DNA of 52,882 bases from an uncultured Lewinella sp. (lineage in GTDB: Bacteria > Bacteroidota > Bacteroidia > Chitinophagales > Saprospiraceae): NCBI GenBank assembly GCA_913057785.1, contig CAJXPD010000032.1:1-52882 (forward strand), written 5' to 3'. The translations under genes were made by a program, and so were the position numbers. The notes beneath the pieces are model-generated. The model made no database searches. It was not told where the DNA came from and saw only the letters and a list, made by a program, of their open reading frames with translations. Below are positions 42,349 to 51,321 of the stretch, piece after piece. Numbering within the stretch: position 1 is the stretch's first letter; every line of letters begins with the position of its first letter.

Positions 42349-44598
42349 TCACCTTAGCAGCATAACCTCACCCATAATGGGCTGCCGTTTTCCGTTTTGC
42401 CCCACAATCTCACCTTGGTAGACGTAAACGCCATTAGGCAGTGACTGTCCCTGGTAGCTACCATTCCAAATTTCTGCCCCAAGGGTAAGTTGATCTTGGC
42501 TGAATAAGAGTGTACCCCAACGGTTAAAGATCTTAAAGTCTTCCACGTGCTGGATCTCGTTTCCGCCGTAGATCGAAAAGTAATCATTGACGCCGTCGTC
42601 ATTGGGAGAAAAGACGTTGGGCGCGAAGTAGGCGAACTCTTGCCGTACCACTACGGTGATCTCCGCTTCGGCGGTACACCCACGTTCGTCTTCGACAAAG
42701 ACTTGATAGCGGGTGGTGAAAGCCGGGGACACATTTGGTGAGTCGCAGTCTTGGCAGCTCAAGCTATCAAGGGAAATCCACTGCACTGAAGCCACGGTAT
42801 GATTGGCCTCAAAGGAAAGATCGATGGATTGTCCACTGAAGATTTCGTAGCGATCTTGGACCGACAGGGCTAGGGGAGAGGCTGGGAAGATGCTGATTTC
42901 TTCAGTCGTGCTACAACCTTGGCTATCTGTAACCTGCAATTGAAAGTTTCCACTAGGTACCGCTATGGTGGATTCTCGGATTACTTTTCCATCCAAAAGC
43001 ACTTCGTAATTGCCACTACCTCCGGCAATTTGATCAATGTGCAAAATCCCATCCGCTGCCGACGCACAACTGGGTGGTGTCACCTGATAGCCTACTTTGA
43101 TCCGTGTTTCCAATACTTCCCAACTGGCCTCTCCAATACAACCCATATCATCCGTGACGGTTAGTCCATAGAGGCCTGGTGCATTAATGGGCAAGGAAGG
43201 GACATCACCACCATTGGACCACTCATATTGGACAAAGGTACCGCTGGTCAATAAGCGATCTGGACGGCCATCACAAAGGCTAGCTGGACCGGTGATCTGT
43301 GGATTAGGCGCAGAAAATAGGACAATATTAATGGCATGAGTGCTATCACATCCATTACTAGCAGCATGTATAGTACTTATCGTTGTATCCGCTTGATAGG
43401 TAATGCCTTCAAACGTATCGCCAGGACAAAGTCCGATATTTTCAAAGGTTTGAATGGGGGCATTAACCGTCAGATTTAGTTGAACAAGGCTATCGGCACC
43501 CGTGATATCTTTCAATAAGACCTGAAAAGTGCCATCTGCATGGAAAATTTCATTCCCAACCTGTACCGTTTGGCCTGCACATAGGACCGTATCGATAACG
43601 GTAGTAGGGCAGTTTTCTATCGGTGCATACTCAAAGGCAATGGCATTGGTTATGTATCTACAAGTAGGTCTAGTGATCTTTTCTGGATCAGCAGCCACGA
43701 GTGCGCGCAGTGCCAGATCTGGAGGTAATTGATCAATGACTAAAGAACCGCTAGTACTTGGAGAACCGAAATTTTGCCAACTCAGCCCTTCATCTTGAGA
43801 AACCTGCCATTGGATAATGGGAGTGGGCAGCCCTGTTCCAATACCTAAAGCTACCTCAATATTAGCGTCAATACAGTGCGGTATGGGCGTTAATTCTTCC
43901 AGGCTCATAATGGGACCACAGGGTCGAAATAGCACATTGTCAATTGCAAAATCATTCCCGATCTGACCATCAGAGTTATTGCGGAGGGCAATGCGTAAGC
44001 TGCTCTGTCCGCCATCTGGCATAAAGGTGAAGCCATAGGCCCGCCACGTCTCATCCTGTGGGAGCTTCCCGGTCCCGCCTAATAATTGCCCATCGATCAG
44101 AAACTCAACTTCTGGAAGCCCATCTGCAAATTCCGTGCTATCTAAGAGATTGATCAGCGAAGCTGAAAACTCATAAGTTATCCCTGCACACAACCCTTCA
44201 ATTTCCCATTCCGCAATAATAGCATTGTCGGCTTGGCCGTTCACGACCATCATATACCCGCCGACTTCATCACTTAGATCTTCTATGGAGATCCAAGCAG
44301 GAGAATTGAATGCTACGGGCCAGTTCTCGGTAGTATTAGTCAAAGTGAAGCTACCCGCTGCTAAGGGTAGGCTAGTGGTGGATACGTAGCCGCTTTGTGG
44401 ATGCGAACTACTCGGTGCCAACAAGTTGTTTCCAGCTCCAAATGTACCTTCTTCATTGAGGTTAATGCCTACGGCACCGCCGCAAGCAGGGGGAGGAGGA
44501 GGATTAAGGTCTTTGGCTAATGTTTGTTTTTGTCCATGCAATAGGCAAGGCAAGAGAGAGAGGGATATGATCAAAGATCGGATTAGTGTCTGATTCAT
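42349..44598 (-). CDS. secreted protein with gliding/T9SS type B C-terminal domain
   Basis: A 749-residue exported protein. A signal peptide is visible (SLIISLSLLPCLLHGQ). The N-terminal third holds a large beta domain, with GGYMMVVNGQADNAIIAEWE (about 112-131) and NDFAIDNVLFRPCG, as in carbohydrate-binding or adhesin-like modules. A SprB-like repeat follows (PSCASAADGILHIDQIAGGS). The C-terminus (about 655-749) is the gliding-motility/type B type IX sorting domain, FAPNVFSPNDDGVNDYF to a final VMLLR. It is therefore probably transported by T9SS and attached to or released from the cell surface. It is monocistronic, and its role is unknown. Confidence 0.9.
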   Translation of the reverse strand: MNQTLIRSLIISLSLLPCLLHGQKQTLAKDLNPPPPPACGGAVGINLNEEGTFGAGNNLLAPSSSHPQSGYVSTTSLPLAAGSFTLTNTTENWPVAFNSPAWISIEDLSDEVGGYMMVVNGQADNAIIAEWEIEGLCAGITYEFSASLINLLDSTEFADGLPEVEFLIDGQLLGGTGKLPQDETWRAYGFTFMPDGGQSSLRIALRNNSDGQIGNDFAIDNVLFRPCGPIMSLEELTPIPHCIDANIEVALGIGTGLPTPIIQWQVSQDEGLSWQNFGSPSTSGSLVIDQLPPDLALRALVAADPEKITRPTCRYITNAIAFEYAPIENCPTTVIDTVLCAGQTVQVGNEIFHADGTFQVLLKDITGADSLVQLNLTVNAPIQTFENIGLCPGDTFEGITYQADTTISTIHAASNGCDSTHAINIVLFSAPNPQITGPASLCDGRPDRLLTSGTFVQYEWSNGGDVPSLPINAPGLYGLTVTDDMGCIGEASWEVLETRIKVGYQVTPPSCASAADGILHIDQIAGGSGNYEVLLDGKVIRESTIAVPSGNFQLQVTDSQGCSTTEEISIFPASPLALSVQDRYEIFSGQSIDLSFEANHTVASVQWISLDSLSCQDCDSPNVSPAFTTRYQVFVEDERGCTAEAEITVVVRQEFAYFAPNVFSPNDDGVNDYFSIYGGNEIQHVEDFKIFNRWGTLLFSQDQLTLGAEIWNGSYQGQSLPNGVYVYQGEIVGQNGKRQPIMGEVMLLR

Positions 44599-44633
44599 GC
44601 GTTAGATGCGCTCGGCTTTGGGATAAAAGTCCT

Positions 44634-44653
44634 GCAAAGGTACATACCTTTGC
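44634..44653. promoter_or_regulatory. perfect palindrome containing the -7 box of the secreted-protein gene
   Basis: GCAAAGGTA-CA-TACCTTTGC is a 9-base perfect inverted repeat. On the minus strand it contains TACCTTTG (44642-44635), a TAnnTTTG -7 box that lies 37 bases before the ATG at 44598. A second TACCTTTG points the other way, although the nearest plus-strand gene is remote. It is a possible regulator site or a bidirectional promoter. Confidence 0.45.
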
Positions 44654-44688
44654 TCAGCGAGGGCACTAGTCCAGTGAAAATCTTTGCC

Positions 44689-47100
44689 TTACTTATGACG
44701 TAAAGCTGTAATGGGTGAATGCCGGGCAACTCGAATGGCTTGATAGCTAATGGTTATAGCCGCCAGTGCCAAGGACAGCAAGGTGGCCAATATAAATGGC
44801 CAAGGGCCTAACTCAATTCGATAGGCAAAATCTGCCAACCATCTAGTCATACCCCAATAGGCCAAGGGCCAAGCGATGATATTGGCAATTAGAACCAATA
44901 GTAGATATTCTCGAGACAACAAAAAATACAAACCACTAATCGAGGCACCTAGGACTTTTCGGATGCTAATTTCACGTCGACGTTTAGAGGCGGATAAACC
45001 CATCAAACCTAATAAACCCAGAGTAGCAATCAATATACTCAACAGAACAAATGCCTGTAGCAAATGCATTAGACGATCCTCTGCCAGGTATTGATCCGCT
45101 AGGGATTGATCGAGGAAGCTGTAGGAAAAGGGAAAGGCCGAGCCTAATTGGTCCCATTTTTTTTCGATTGATTGGATGCTCGTGCTAAGTGCCGTTCCAT
45201 GTATACGCAACAATAATTGCGGGGCATTTTGTTTTTCAGCCAGGAATAGAATGATCGGTTCGATAGGATTATGCAATGAACCCGCATGAAAATCTGACAG
45301 TACACCTATTATTTGTACCTGATCCACACTTCCATCGGGATTGGGACCAAAATCTGCCTTTTTACCGACGGCATCGGTCGTCCAACCAAATTGATCCGCT
45401 GCTGCCTGGTTAATCAGGATGCTTTGATCTGCATCCGCAGGGAATTGAGGATCAAAAAAACGTCCACTGTTTAATTGCATCTCCATGCAGGTGAGGAAAT
45501 CGTGGTCCACTTCTACAAATTGTACGCCGAAGGGAGTGGTCTCACCGGACTGATTCTGTACATTGATCGCGGTTTGATTGAGTGCCAATCCAGGAGCAGA
45601 ACTAGTGATGCTAGCGGACTTGACGACGGATAAACTGAGGAATTCATTTTTGACAGATTGGATATTGTTTAGTAGGGAAGTATCCTTAACTGTCAACATC
45701 ATCACATTGTCCTGGTTGAATCCCAGGTCTTTATCGCGCATGAATTGGATTTGTTGAGTGACAATGAAGGCACTGATCAGTAGGCCTATCGTTACGACAA
45801 ATTGACCGACCACTAATACTTTTCGTACCTGGCTTTTTCGTTTTATATCTACACCTTGCAGAATGGCGCTAGGTCTAAAGCGAGAATGGATCATGGATGG
45901 ATATGAACCAGCCAATAAACCGAGCAGTAAGCCGAGTACAATTAGGCTTAGCCAAAGCATAGGGGAGGAGAACAACGGGAATCTAAATTCTACACCGAAC
46001 AGCAGTTGAAATTGAGGTAACAATAAAAAGGTAAGCCCAACCCCTAACAACAGAGCCAAATAGGAGATCAAAACGGATTCGGTGGTATATTGTCTAAAAA
46101 TTTGCCCGGGTAGCGCTCCCATCACTTTTCTAATGCCTACTTCCAATGCTCTGCTTCCTGATTGAGCCAAGGAGAGATTCACATAGTTGAAGGCCGCAAT
46201 TAGTAATAGTAGAATGCCAATAGCTGAGAAAAGGTAGATATTGGATCGGTTACCGTTTGGATAGGCTTCCCAATTAAGGTGAGAATCCAGGTGGATGCTA
46301 GGCAGCGGTTGGATCAGCAATTGGGCGGAACCTCCCAATTGTTCGAACGTTCGAGCCATATATTTTCCAAAGAAGGCTTCAAACTGATCCAACAAGAACT
46401 GTCCATCAGTCTCGGCTTGCAGCAACAAATAGGAGTAGACATGGCGTCCAAGCCATTGCTCTGCTTCCTCCGGCTGATACTGAGTGGTCCAGGATACCAA
46501 TGTATTTAGGGGCATATGAGTAGGAGCATCTGTAAGTCGCATGACCCCTGTTACAGTCATTTTGGCTGCATTGTCAACACTTACTACTTTTCCAATCGCA
46601 TTTGCTGCGCCAAAGAGATTCTTGGCCATTTGTTCGCTTAAAACAATGCTATTAGGGGCTTTGAGCGCCGTCTCTGGATCTCCTTCGATTAGTGGGTAAT
46701 CGAAGACTTGGAAGAAGCTAGAGTCTGCATAGAAGGCCTGATCCGATTTGACGAAGGTATGTTCATATTCCAACATCGCCTCATGAGTAAATACGCCATT
46801 GAGTCCAGCTAAACGGGTATAGGCTTGCACTTGAGGATAATCTTCAGCCATCCTTGGGGCAATGGGCCGTGGAATGTTGGAGAATTGATCGATTTGGCCT
46901 GAAAAGTCGTACTCAATGGCCAGTCGGTAGATATCCGTGGATCGGGCAAAGTGTTGATCGTAAGCCAATTCATGGCGGATAAACAAGAAGATCAAGACAC
47001 TTCCTGTAATACCAATACCAAGACCAAATAATTTGAGTAAAGCGTAGGAGTTGTGCTTGCGCAAATGGCGCCAAGCAGCGAGTAGGTAGGTTCGCAACAT
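44689..47100 (-). CDS. MacB/FtsX-type ABC transporter permease
   Basis: An 803-residue permease with two MacB-type halves. The N-terminus is basic (MLRTYLLAAWRHLRKHNSYA), followed by a membrane segment and a large periplasmic domain, with FtsX repeats RALEVGIRKVMGALPGQIFR and KRRREISIRKVLGASISGLY. It differs from the permease at 39.3 kb by lacking the prefix domain. No ATPase partner is present in the window. The two permeases flank the secreted-protein and PadR genes but are not coupled to each other. Substrate unknown. Confidence 0.87.
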   Translation of the reverse strand: MLRTYLLAAWRHLRKHNSYALLKLFGLGIGITGSVLIFLFIRHELAYDQHFARSTDIYRLAIEYDFSGQIDQFSNIPRPIAPRMAEDYPQVQAYTRLAGLNGVFTHEAMLEYEHTFVKSDQAFYADSSFFQVFDYPLIEGDPETALKAPNSIVLSEQMAKNLFGAANAIGKVVSVDNAAKMTVTGVMRLTDAPTHMPLNTLVSWTTQYQPEEAEQWLGRHVYSYLLLQAETDGQFLLDQFEAFFGKYMARTFEQLGGSAQLLIQPLPSIHLDSHLNWEAYPNGNRSNIYLFSAIGILLLLIAAFNYVNLSLAQSGSRALEVGIRKVMGALPGQIFRQYTTESVLISYLALLLGVGLTFLLLPQFQLLFGVEFRFPLFSSPMLWLSLIVLGLLLGLLAGSYPSMIHSRFRPSAILQGVDIKRKSQVRKVLVVGQFVVTIGLLISAFIVTQQIQFMRDKDLGFNQDNVMMLTVKDTSLLNNIQSVKNEFLSLSVVKSASITSSAPGLALNQTAINVQNQSGETTPFGVQFVEVDHDFLTCMEMQLNSGRFFDPQFPADADQSILINQAAADQFGWTTDAVGKKADFGPNPDGSVDQVQIIGVLSDFHAGSLHNPIEPIILFLAEKQNAPQLLLRIHGTALSTSIQSIEKKWDQLGSAFPFSYSFLDQSLADQYLAEDRLMHLLQAFVLLSILIATLGLLGLMGLSASKRRREISIRKVLGASISGLYFLLSREYLLLVLIANIIAWPLAYWGMTRWLADFAYRIELGPWPFILATLLSLALAAITISYQAIRVARHSPITALRHK

Positions 47101-47225
47101 GTCGGGTTGGGCTTAAGGTGACTAACTAGTGTTGCCTCGTTAAAAGGCATTGATGAACCAAAGACGTAGTGTCTGTAGGCCGATTGTTTACCTTTAAGTT
47201 AGTGGTCATAAGACAGAAAGCCCAG

Positions 47226-47268
47226 CGGCAAGTTCCTCGATCATCCTTTTTGGTCGTGGAACTTGCCG
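47226..47268 (-). terminator. hairpin between the beta-barrel gene and the permease gene
   Basis: CGGCAAGTTCC (47226-47236) and GGAACTTGCCG (47258-47268) are perfect 11-base arms around a 21-base loop. It lies 16 bases after the beta-barrel stop on the minus strand, where it would separate that transcript from the permease. The T-tract is poor, so it may be partial. Confidence 0.6.
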
Positions 47269-47283
47269 AAATTTATGCAGCTC

Positions 47284-47901
47284 CTAATCAGACAGCGGTA
47301 CCATAATACCAGCAGTGATACCAATAGTACGATTTTTCACCTCTCGATCCGGATTTTCATCCAAATCTCCAAGTCCAAGAATGTAGCGGACATCAGCGAA
47401 GAATCCAAGATCACTTAGATTGAAGTTGAGTCCGAGGGCAGCCGCAATGCTGAAGTCAGTCCTTTTGATTCCATCCTGATCGAAATCGACTTTATCTTCT
47501 ATTCCTGCAATTTTTGTTTTACCACTGATGGCGTAGTTCAGGAAAGGCCCCGCTCCGATATAAGCATTAATCGGATTTTCTGCTCCGAAGCGCAATTTTG
47601 CTAAAGCTCCTACATCCACATAGGCGAAATTCTGACGAACCTCTTGGCCCAGGATGTCTGCCTTATAACTTCGCCCCAGATACATTAGCTCGGGCTGAAT
47701 GGAGAAGGAAGGGATGATCCCAAGTTCTAGCCCAATCCCAATCTGGAGATCAAGATTCGACTTGGTATCAATCTCTACGCCATTGACGGTATTATTTACA
47801 TTGGCCACTACGGCGCCTACTTTTGCTTGAAAGTAAGATTGCCCTTGTAGGTAACTGATGAAACAGCAAGCAAAGACAAAAGACCATATCGATTTTTTCA
47901 T
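47284..47901 (-). CDS. PorT-like outer-membrane beta-barrel protein
   Basis: A 205-residue outer-membrane protein. A short signal peptide (KKSIWSFVFACCFISYLQG) is followed by alternating amphipathic strands, such as SYFQAKVGAVVANVNNTV, IGIGLELGIIPSFSIQPELM and NAYIGAGPFLNYAISGK. A closing segment with FFADVRYILGLGDL is typical of the OMP_b-brl_2 family. The protein predicts about eight strands. Similar proteins are abundant in Bacteroidota and their roles are mostly unknown. It follows the DUF6090 gene after 79 bases on the same strand. Confidence 0.8.
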   Translation of the reverse strand: MKKSIWSFVFACCFISYLQGQSYFQAKVGAVVANVNNTVNGVEIDTKSNLDLQIGIGLELGIIPSFSIQPELMYLGRSYKADILGQEVRQNFAYVDVGALAKLRFGAENPINAYIGAGPFLNYAISGKTKIAGIEDKVDFDQDGIKRTDFSIAAALGLNFNLSDLGFFADVRYILGLGDLDENPDREVKNRTIGITAGIMVPLSD

Positions 47902-47980
47902 AACAACTACTTCAATGTTAAAAAATAAAGGGGCTCATGCGATGAGTCGGTAAAACGCAATAACGAAGGCGATTTTTAAC

Positions 47981-48628
47981 TTATTGTAACTGCTCTTGTA
48001 TGCTAGCCAGCAGATCCTCTGTGCTTTTTTTGGCATTACCGGCAGCTTTTATCTGTAGATAAATGATTCCCTGCAGGCTAAAGATCATATTTCTAAGCCG
48101 CTTATCGTCCATGAAATCAAGTTTACGTGCATAGATAGCGTCATAGTCTAAACTCACGAAGAAATCTGCCATGTAATTTTTGCTGAAATTTTCCCTTCGC
48201 TCATAGGCTCTCTGCATGTGGCGGTATTCCCGATAGTGTTTTTCTATAGCTGATTTCAGCTCAAAATCTGAAATGAGTTTAAAGTCTCCGGAATTCACCA
48301 AGGTATGATAGGTGGCATCTTCTGGAATGAAGGCAATTGTTTCGGCTACCCGAAAAACCTTGCTGAATATGGTGTCTCGACCAGGAATTTGCCTGCCTAG
48401 GTGGGGTCGAAGCTGGTTGATGTCATCGAGATTTTGCCCTAGCAAGAAGAGATTTTTGTTCAGCGAATCCAGATCGTTGCTCAGGTCCTTCTCCAGATTC
48501 TTTAGGTAAAGCGTTTCGACTTTGCTGGCTCGGTTGGATTCGGCCCAGTTGTTTAGTCCAAAGGCTATACTTATGCCGATAATGACAATGATAACCTCTC
48601 CAACTGCGTACCGCCAATTGATTTTCAT
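47981..48628 (-). CDS. DUF6090 family membrane-anchored protein
   Basis: A 215-residue protein with one N-terminal membrane segment (YAVGEVIIVIIGISIAFGLN, residues 7-26), followed by the invariant NNWAE and a long helical periplasmic region. The sequence MKINWRYAVGEVIIVIIGIS is characteristic of DUF6090, found mostly in Bacteroidota. It has an acidic/basic helical body with a C-terminal LLASIQEQLQ. Function unknown. It lies between the acyl-CoA synthetase and barrel genes. Confidence 0.85.
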   Translation of the reverse strand: MKINWRYAVGEVIIVIIGISIAFGLNNWAESNRASKVETLYLKNLEKDLSNDLDSLNKNLFLLGQNLDDINQLRPHLGRQIPGRDTIFSKVFRVAETIAFIPEDATYHTLVNSGDFKLISDFELKSAIEKHYREYRHMQRAYERRENFSKNYMADFFVSLDYDAIYARKLDFMDDKRLRNMIFSLQGIIYLQIKAAGNAKKSTEDLLASIQEQLQ

Positions 48629-48756
48629 ATGGTTTTGCTTTTGGAGAGAAACTACGGATTTTTAGGCTTATCTCAAAGAGGCGACGCTGGGGAAGGCAGA
48701 AATTGAGAAAGGGGAGGAACTTAAAATTATTGCGCGTCGGTTGCTTTATCTTAAGG

Positions 48757-50271
48757 CTAGTCTTGTATAGTATTTGCACTTGATTTAAGGACTTTTCGGT
48801 CTATCTTTCCGGTATCGTTTTTGGGCAATTCGGACAGAAATACAATTTGCTTTGGGACCTTGAATTTTGCCAATCTTTCATGGCAAAACTTCAGGATTTG
48901 AGCCGCTTCGCAGCTGCTAGCCTCCTTCAAGCAGAGATAGGCTCTTCCCACTTCACCCCACTTTTCGTCGGGCACGCCGACCACCGCAGCTTCCAGGATG
49001 TCCTGATGACTCAACAATATCCGCTCGATTTCTGCTGGATATACATTCTCGCCACCGGAAATAAACATGTTCTTGATTCGATCTACCACAAACAAGTACC
49101 CTTCTTCATCTTCCCGGACACGATCGCCCGTTTTGAACCAGGGACCGTCAAAAGCTTGCTGAGTGGCTTCCGGGTTTTGCCAATAGCCAGGCGTGACCAT
49201 AGGGCCTTTCAGTTGTAATTCCCCAGCTGTGTTTTGTGGTACGGGTTGCCCATTGGCATCCACTATTCTCGTTTCCACATAAAAGTTGGACCGACCGATG
49301 GAGCCCTTTTTGCGGACGGCATCATCCTGATGTAGGGAGGTGAGATTCGGCCCTACTTCCGTCATGCCATAGCCTTGTCGGATCGGGACGCCCTTATCAT
49401 GCCATAGCTCAATCAAGGGGATGGGCATGGGTTCGCCACCTACGATGATGTAATATAATGAGGAGAGTGAGGTGTAATGAAAGCTAGGTTCGGCTGCCAT
49501 CATATTCAGCATTGTTGGGACCCCCATGAACAGTGTAGCTTTTTCCTCAGCTAGTAAGTTGAGAACTGCTTCCGCTTCAAATTTTTTCACCAGACAGGTA
49601 TATCCCCCGTGATGCAGAAAGGGGGTCAACAACACATTCCATCCTCCCGTATGGAAAAACGGCATGCAATTGATAGTACGGCTCTCACTATTAATAATTA
49701 GCGAAATGGAAGTATTGACGCTATTCCAAAAGAGCATTTTATGGGTGTATAAAGCTCCCTTAGGGAAACCCGTGGTACCAGAGGTGTATAGGAGAAAAAC
49801 TGGATCATCCTCGTCAATTTGGATCGGAAAACGCTTCTGGCATAGCTGATCTTTTCGCTGATCACAAAATGCTTCCAAGTCTTTCCATGCCCATGTCTCC
49901 AAACTGACGGGACTTTCCAAATATGGAGTGAGTGCTTGCAGAAATCGATCTTCGGCAATGAGTAGGCTCGGATTCGCATCTTTCAGCAAAAACTCTATCT
50001 CCGGTGTGCTCAATCTATAGTTGATGGGGACTAGGGTGAAATTAGCCTTTTGTGCTGCGGAAAATAAAGCCACATGCGCCAGACTATTTTCTGCTAGTAT
50101 GGCGATCCTGTCTTTCGCTTGTATCTCAAAGCGCTGCTGAAGCCACGTTACCAGTTGCTGTCCTAAATTGTTGAGCTGTAAATACGTAAGATTGCGTCCA
50201 GTCTCATGTTCCTTTAGTGCGATCCGATCTGGGCTGTAGGTGGCCCATTTTTGAATCCAATCTGTTTGCAT
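48757..50271 (-). CDS. acyl-CoA synthetase (class I AMP-binding)
   Basis: A 504-residue adenylate-forming ligase that would activate a fatty or other carboxylic acid to its CoA ester using ATP. The AMP-binding P-loop is YTSGTTGFPKG (162-172), followed by GYGMTEVG (about 296-303) and WFKTGDRVREDEEGYLFVVD, with the catalytic lysine region PKNDTGKIDRK near the C-terminus. Length is normal. It begins 52 bases after a KASIII-like gene and has its own -7 box. It might provide acyl-CoA for lipid synthesis or degrade fatty acids. The chain-length preference cannot be read off. Confidence 0.92.
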   Translation of the reverse strand: MQTDWIQKWATYSPDRIALKEHETGRNLTYLQLNNLGQQLVTWLQQRFEIQAKDRIAILAENSLAHVALFSAAQKANFTLVPINYRLSTPEIEFLLKDANPSLLIAEDRFLQALTPYLESPVSLETWAWKDLEAFCDQRKDQLCQKRFPIQIDEDDPVFLLYTSGTTGFPKGALYTHKMLFWNSVNTSISLIINSESRTINCMPFFHTGGWNVLLTPFLHHGGYTCLVKKFEAEAVLNLLAEEKATLFMGVPTMLNMMAAEPSFHYTSLSSLYYIIVGGEPMPIPLIELWHDKGVPIRQGYGMTEVGPNLTSLHQDDAVRKKGSIGRSNFYVETRIVDANGQPVPQNTAGELQLKGPMVTPGYWQNPEATQQAFDGPWFKTGDRVREDEEGYLFVVDRIKNMFISGGENVYPAEIERILLSHQDILEAAVVGVPDEKWGEVGRAYLCLKEASSCEAAQILKFCHERLAKFKVPKQIVFLSELPKNDTGKIDRKVLKSSANTIQD

Positions 50272-50297
50272 AGATCTCCTAATCCTGATGATGTGTA

Positions 50298-50305
50298 CAA
50301 AAGTA
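50298..50305 (-). promoter_or_regulatory. Bacteroidota -7 box for the acyl-CoA synthetase
   Basis: TACTTTTG on the minus strand matches TAnnTTTG, 27 bases before the ATG at 50271. A CAA (TTG on the minus strand) at 50327-50329, with 21 bases between, supplies a plausible -33 element inside the end of the KASIII-like gene. Confidence 0.55.
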
Positions 50306-50323
50306 AGCTATCACAATGGGTCT

Positions 50324-51313
50324 TTACAACCTAAATGCCGCACTCGCAAAGGCCAACCCACCCCCGGAACCGATGAAGTATAGGAGATCACCTGTTTTAA
50401 CCAGTCCTTTTTCCCAAGCATCATTTAAGGCCATGGGAATGCAGGCGCTACCAGTATAGCCATATTGATGCATCACGGTATGTGCTTTATCATGAGGTTC
50501 TCCCAATATATCCATGGTAGCTCTAAGGCTATTGATATTGATTTGGGTAATGAAATATTTAGCAACGGCAGCTGGTTCAATATCCAGCGCTTGATTTAAA
50601 TGCTGAGCCATCCCAGACCACATTTCTGCATTTAGGGTCTTTGGAAATTTTTTGGCGAAGACCAGCTGGTGTTGTCCTTGCTCGATGACCTCGCAAGTGG
50701 TGGGTGCCTTAGCACCACCGGCATAGATCCCCATATAATCATGGTACTGACCTTGGGAAAGCAATTGACTAACTTGAAAACCTTCATCTACATCAGCAGT
50801 TGCAGATAGGACAACCGCACCTGCACCGTCTGCAAATAGCGTGACTGTTTTTTTATCCGCCATATTTAGATATTTGCTCATAGCGTAGCCACCAACCACT
50901 AAAACATGTTGGTACTGCTTATCCGCTCTGATGTATTTCGCTCCCACGTCCAGTGCGGTGACAAAGCCAGCGCAAGCAGTATTGATGTCGAAAGTTCCCG
51001 CCTGATTAGCTCCTAAGCGATGTTGTAGCACGGAAGCAGTAGAAGGCGAAATGTACTCTGGTGTATCGGTAGCTACGATGATCAATTGAAGCTGTTCGGC
51101 TTGTATTCCTGCTCGGTCCAAGGCTTGTACAGCGGCAGCTTGGCAGAGATCTGCAGTACTTTGACCTTCTACACACCATCTCCGTTCGAAGATCTCCACA
51201 TTTTCTTCCAGCCAAGGGCTTACCTTTTCTCCGAGTAAATCATCAAAGAAGGCGTTATCCAAGCGGCGATCAGGAGCATAAGCCCCAATCCCCGAGATCC
51301 TTGCATTTTGCAT
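50324..51313 (-). CDS. 3-oxoacyl-ACP synthase III-like thiolase-fold enzyme
   Basis: A 329-residue KASIII/FabH-like protein. C114 in NTACAGF is the expected acyl-carrying nucleophile, and ADGAGAVVL (161-169) is the typical glycine-rich segment. Aligned with FabH, the catalytic histidine of PHQAN is T256 (ITQIN, 255-259) and the asparagine of GNT is Y286 (GYTGSACIP, 285-293). The decarboxylating triad is thus incomplete, so the enzyme may be an acyltransferase or hydrolase using Cys alone rather than a malonyl-condensing synthase. It begins 8 bases after the SSS-family gene and may be co-transcribed with it. Fold firm, reaction unknown. Confidence 0.85.
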   Translation of the reverse strand: MQNARISGIGAYAPDRRLDNAFFDDLLGEKVSPWLEENVEIFERRWCVEGQSTADLCQAAAVQALDRAGIQAEQLQLIIVATDTPEYISPSTASVLQHRLGANQAGTFDINTACAGFVTALDVGAKYIRADKQYQHVLVVGGYAMSKYLNMADKKTVTLFADGAGAVVLSATADVDEGFQVSQLLSQGQYHDYMGIYAGGAKAPTTCEVIEQGQHQLVFAKKFPKTLNAEMWSGMAQHLNQALDIEPAAVAKYFITQININSLRATMDILGEPHDKAHTVMHQYGYTGSACIPMALNDAWEKGLVKTGDLLYFIGSGGGLAFASAAFRL

Positions 51314-51321
51314 TATTAATT

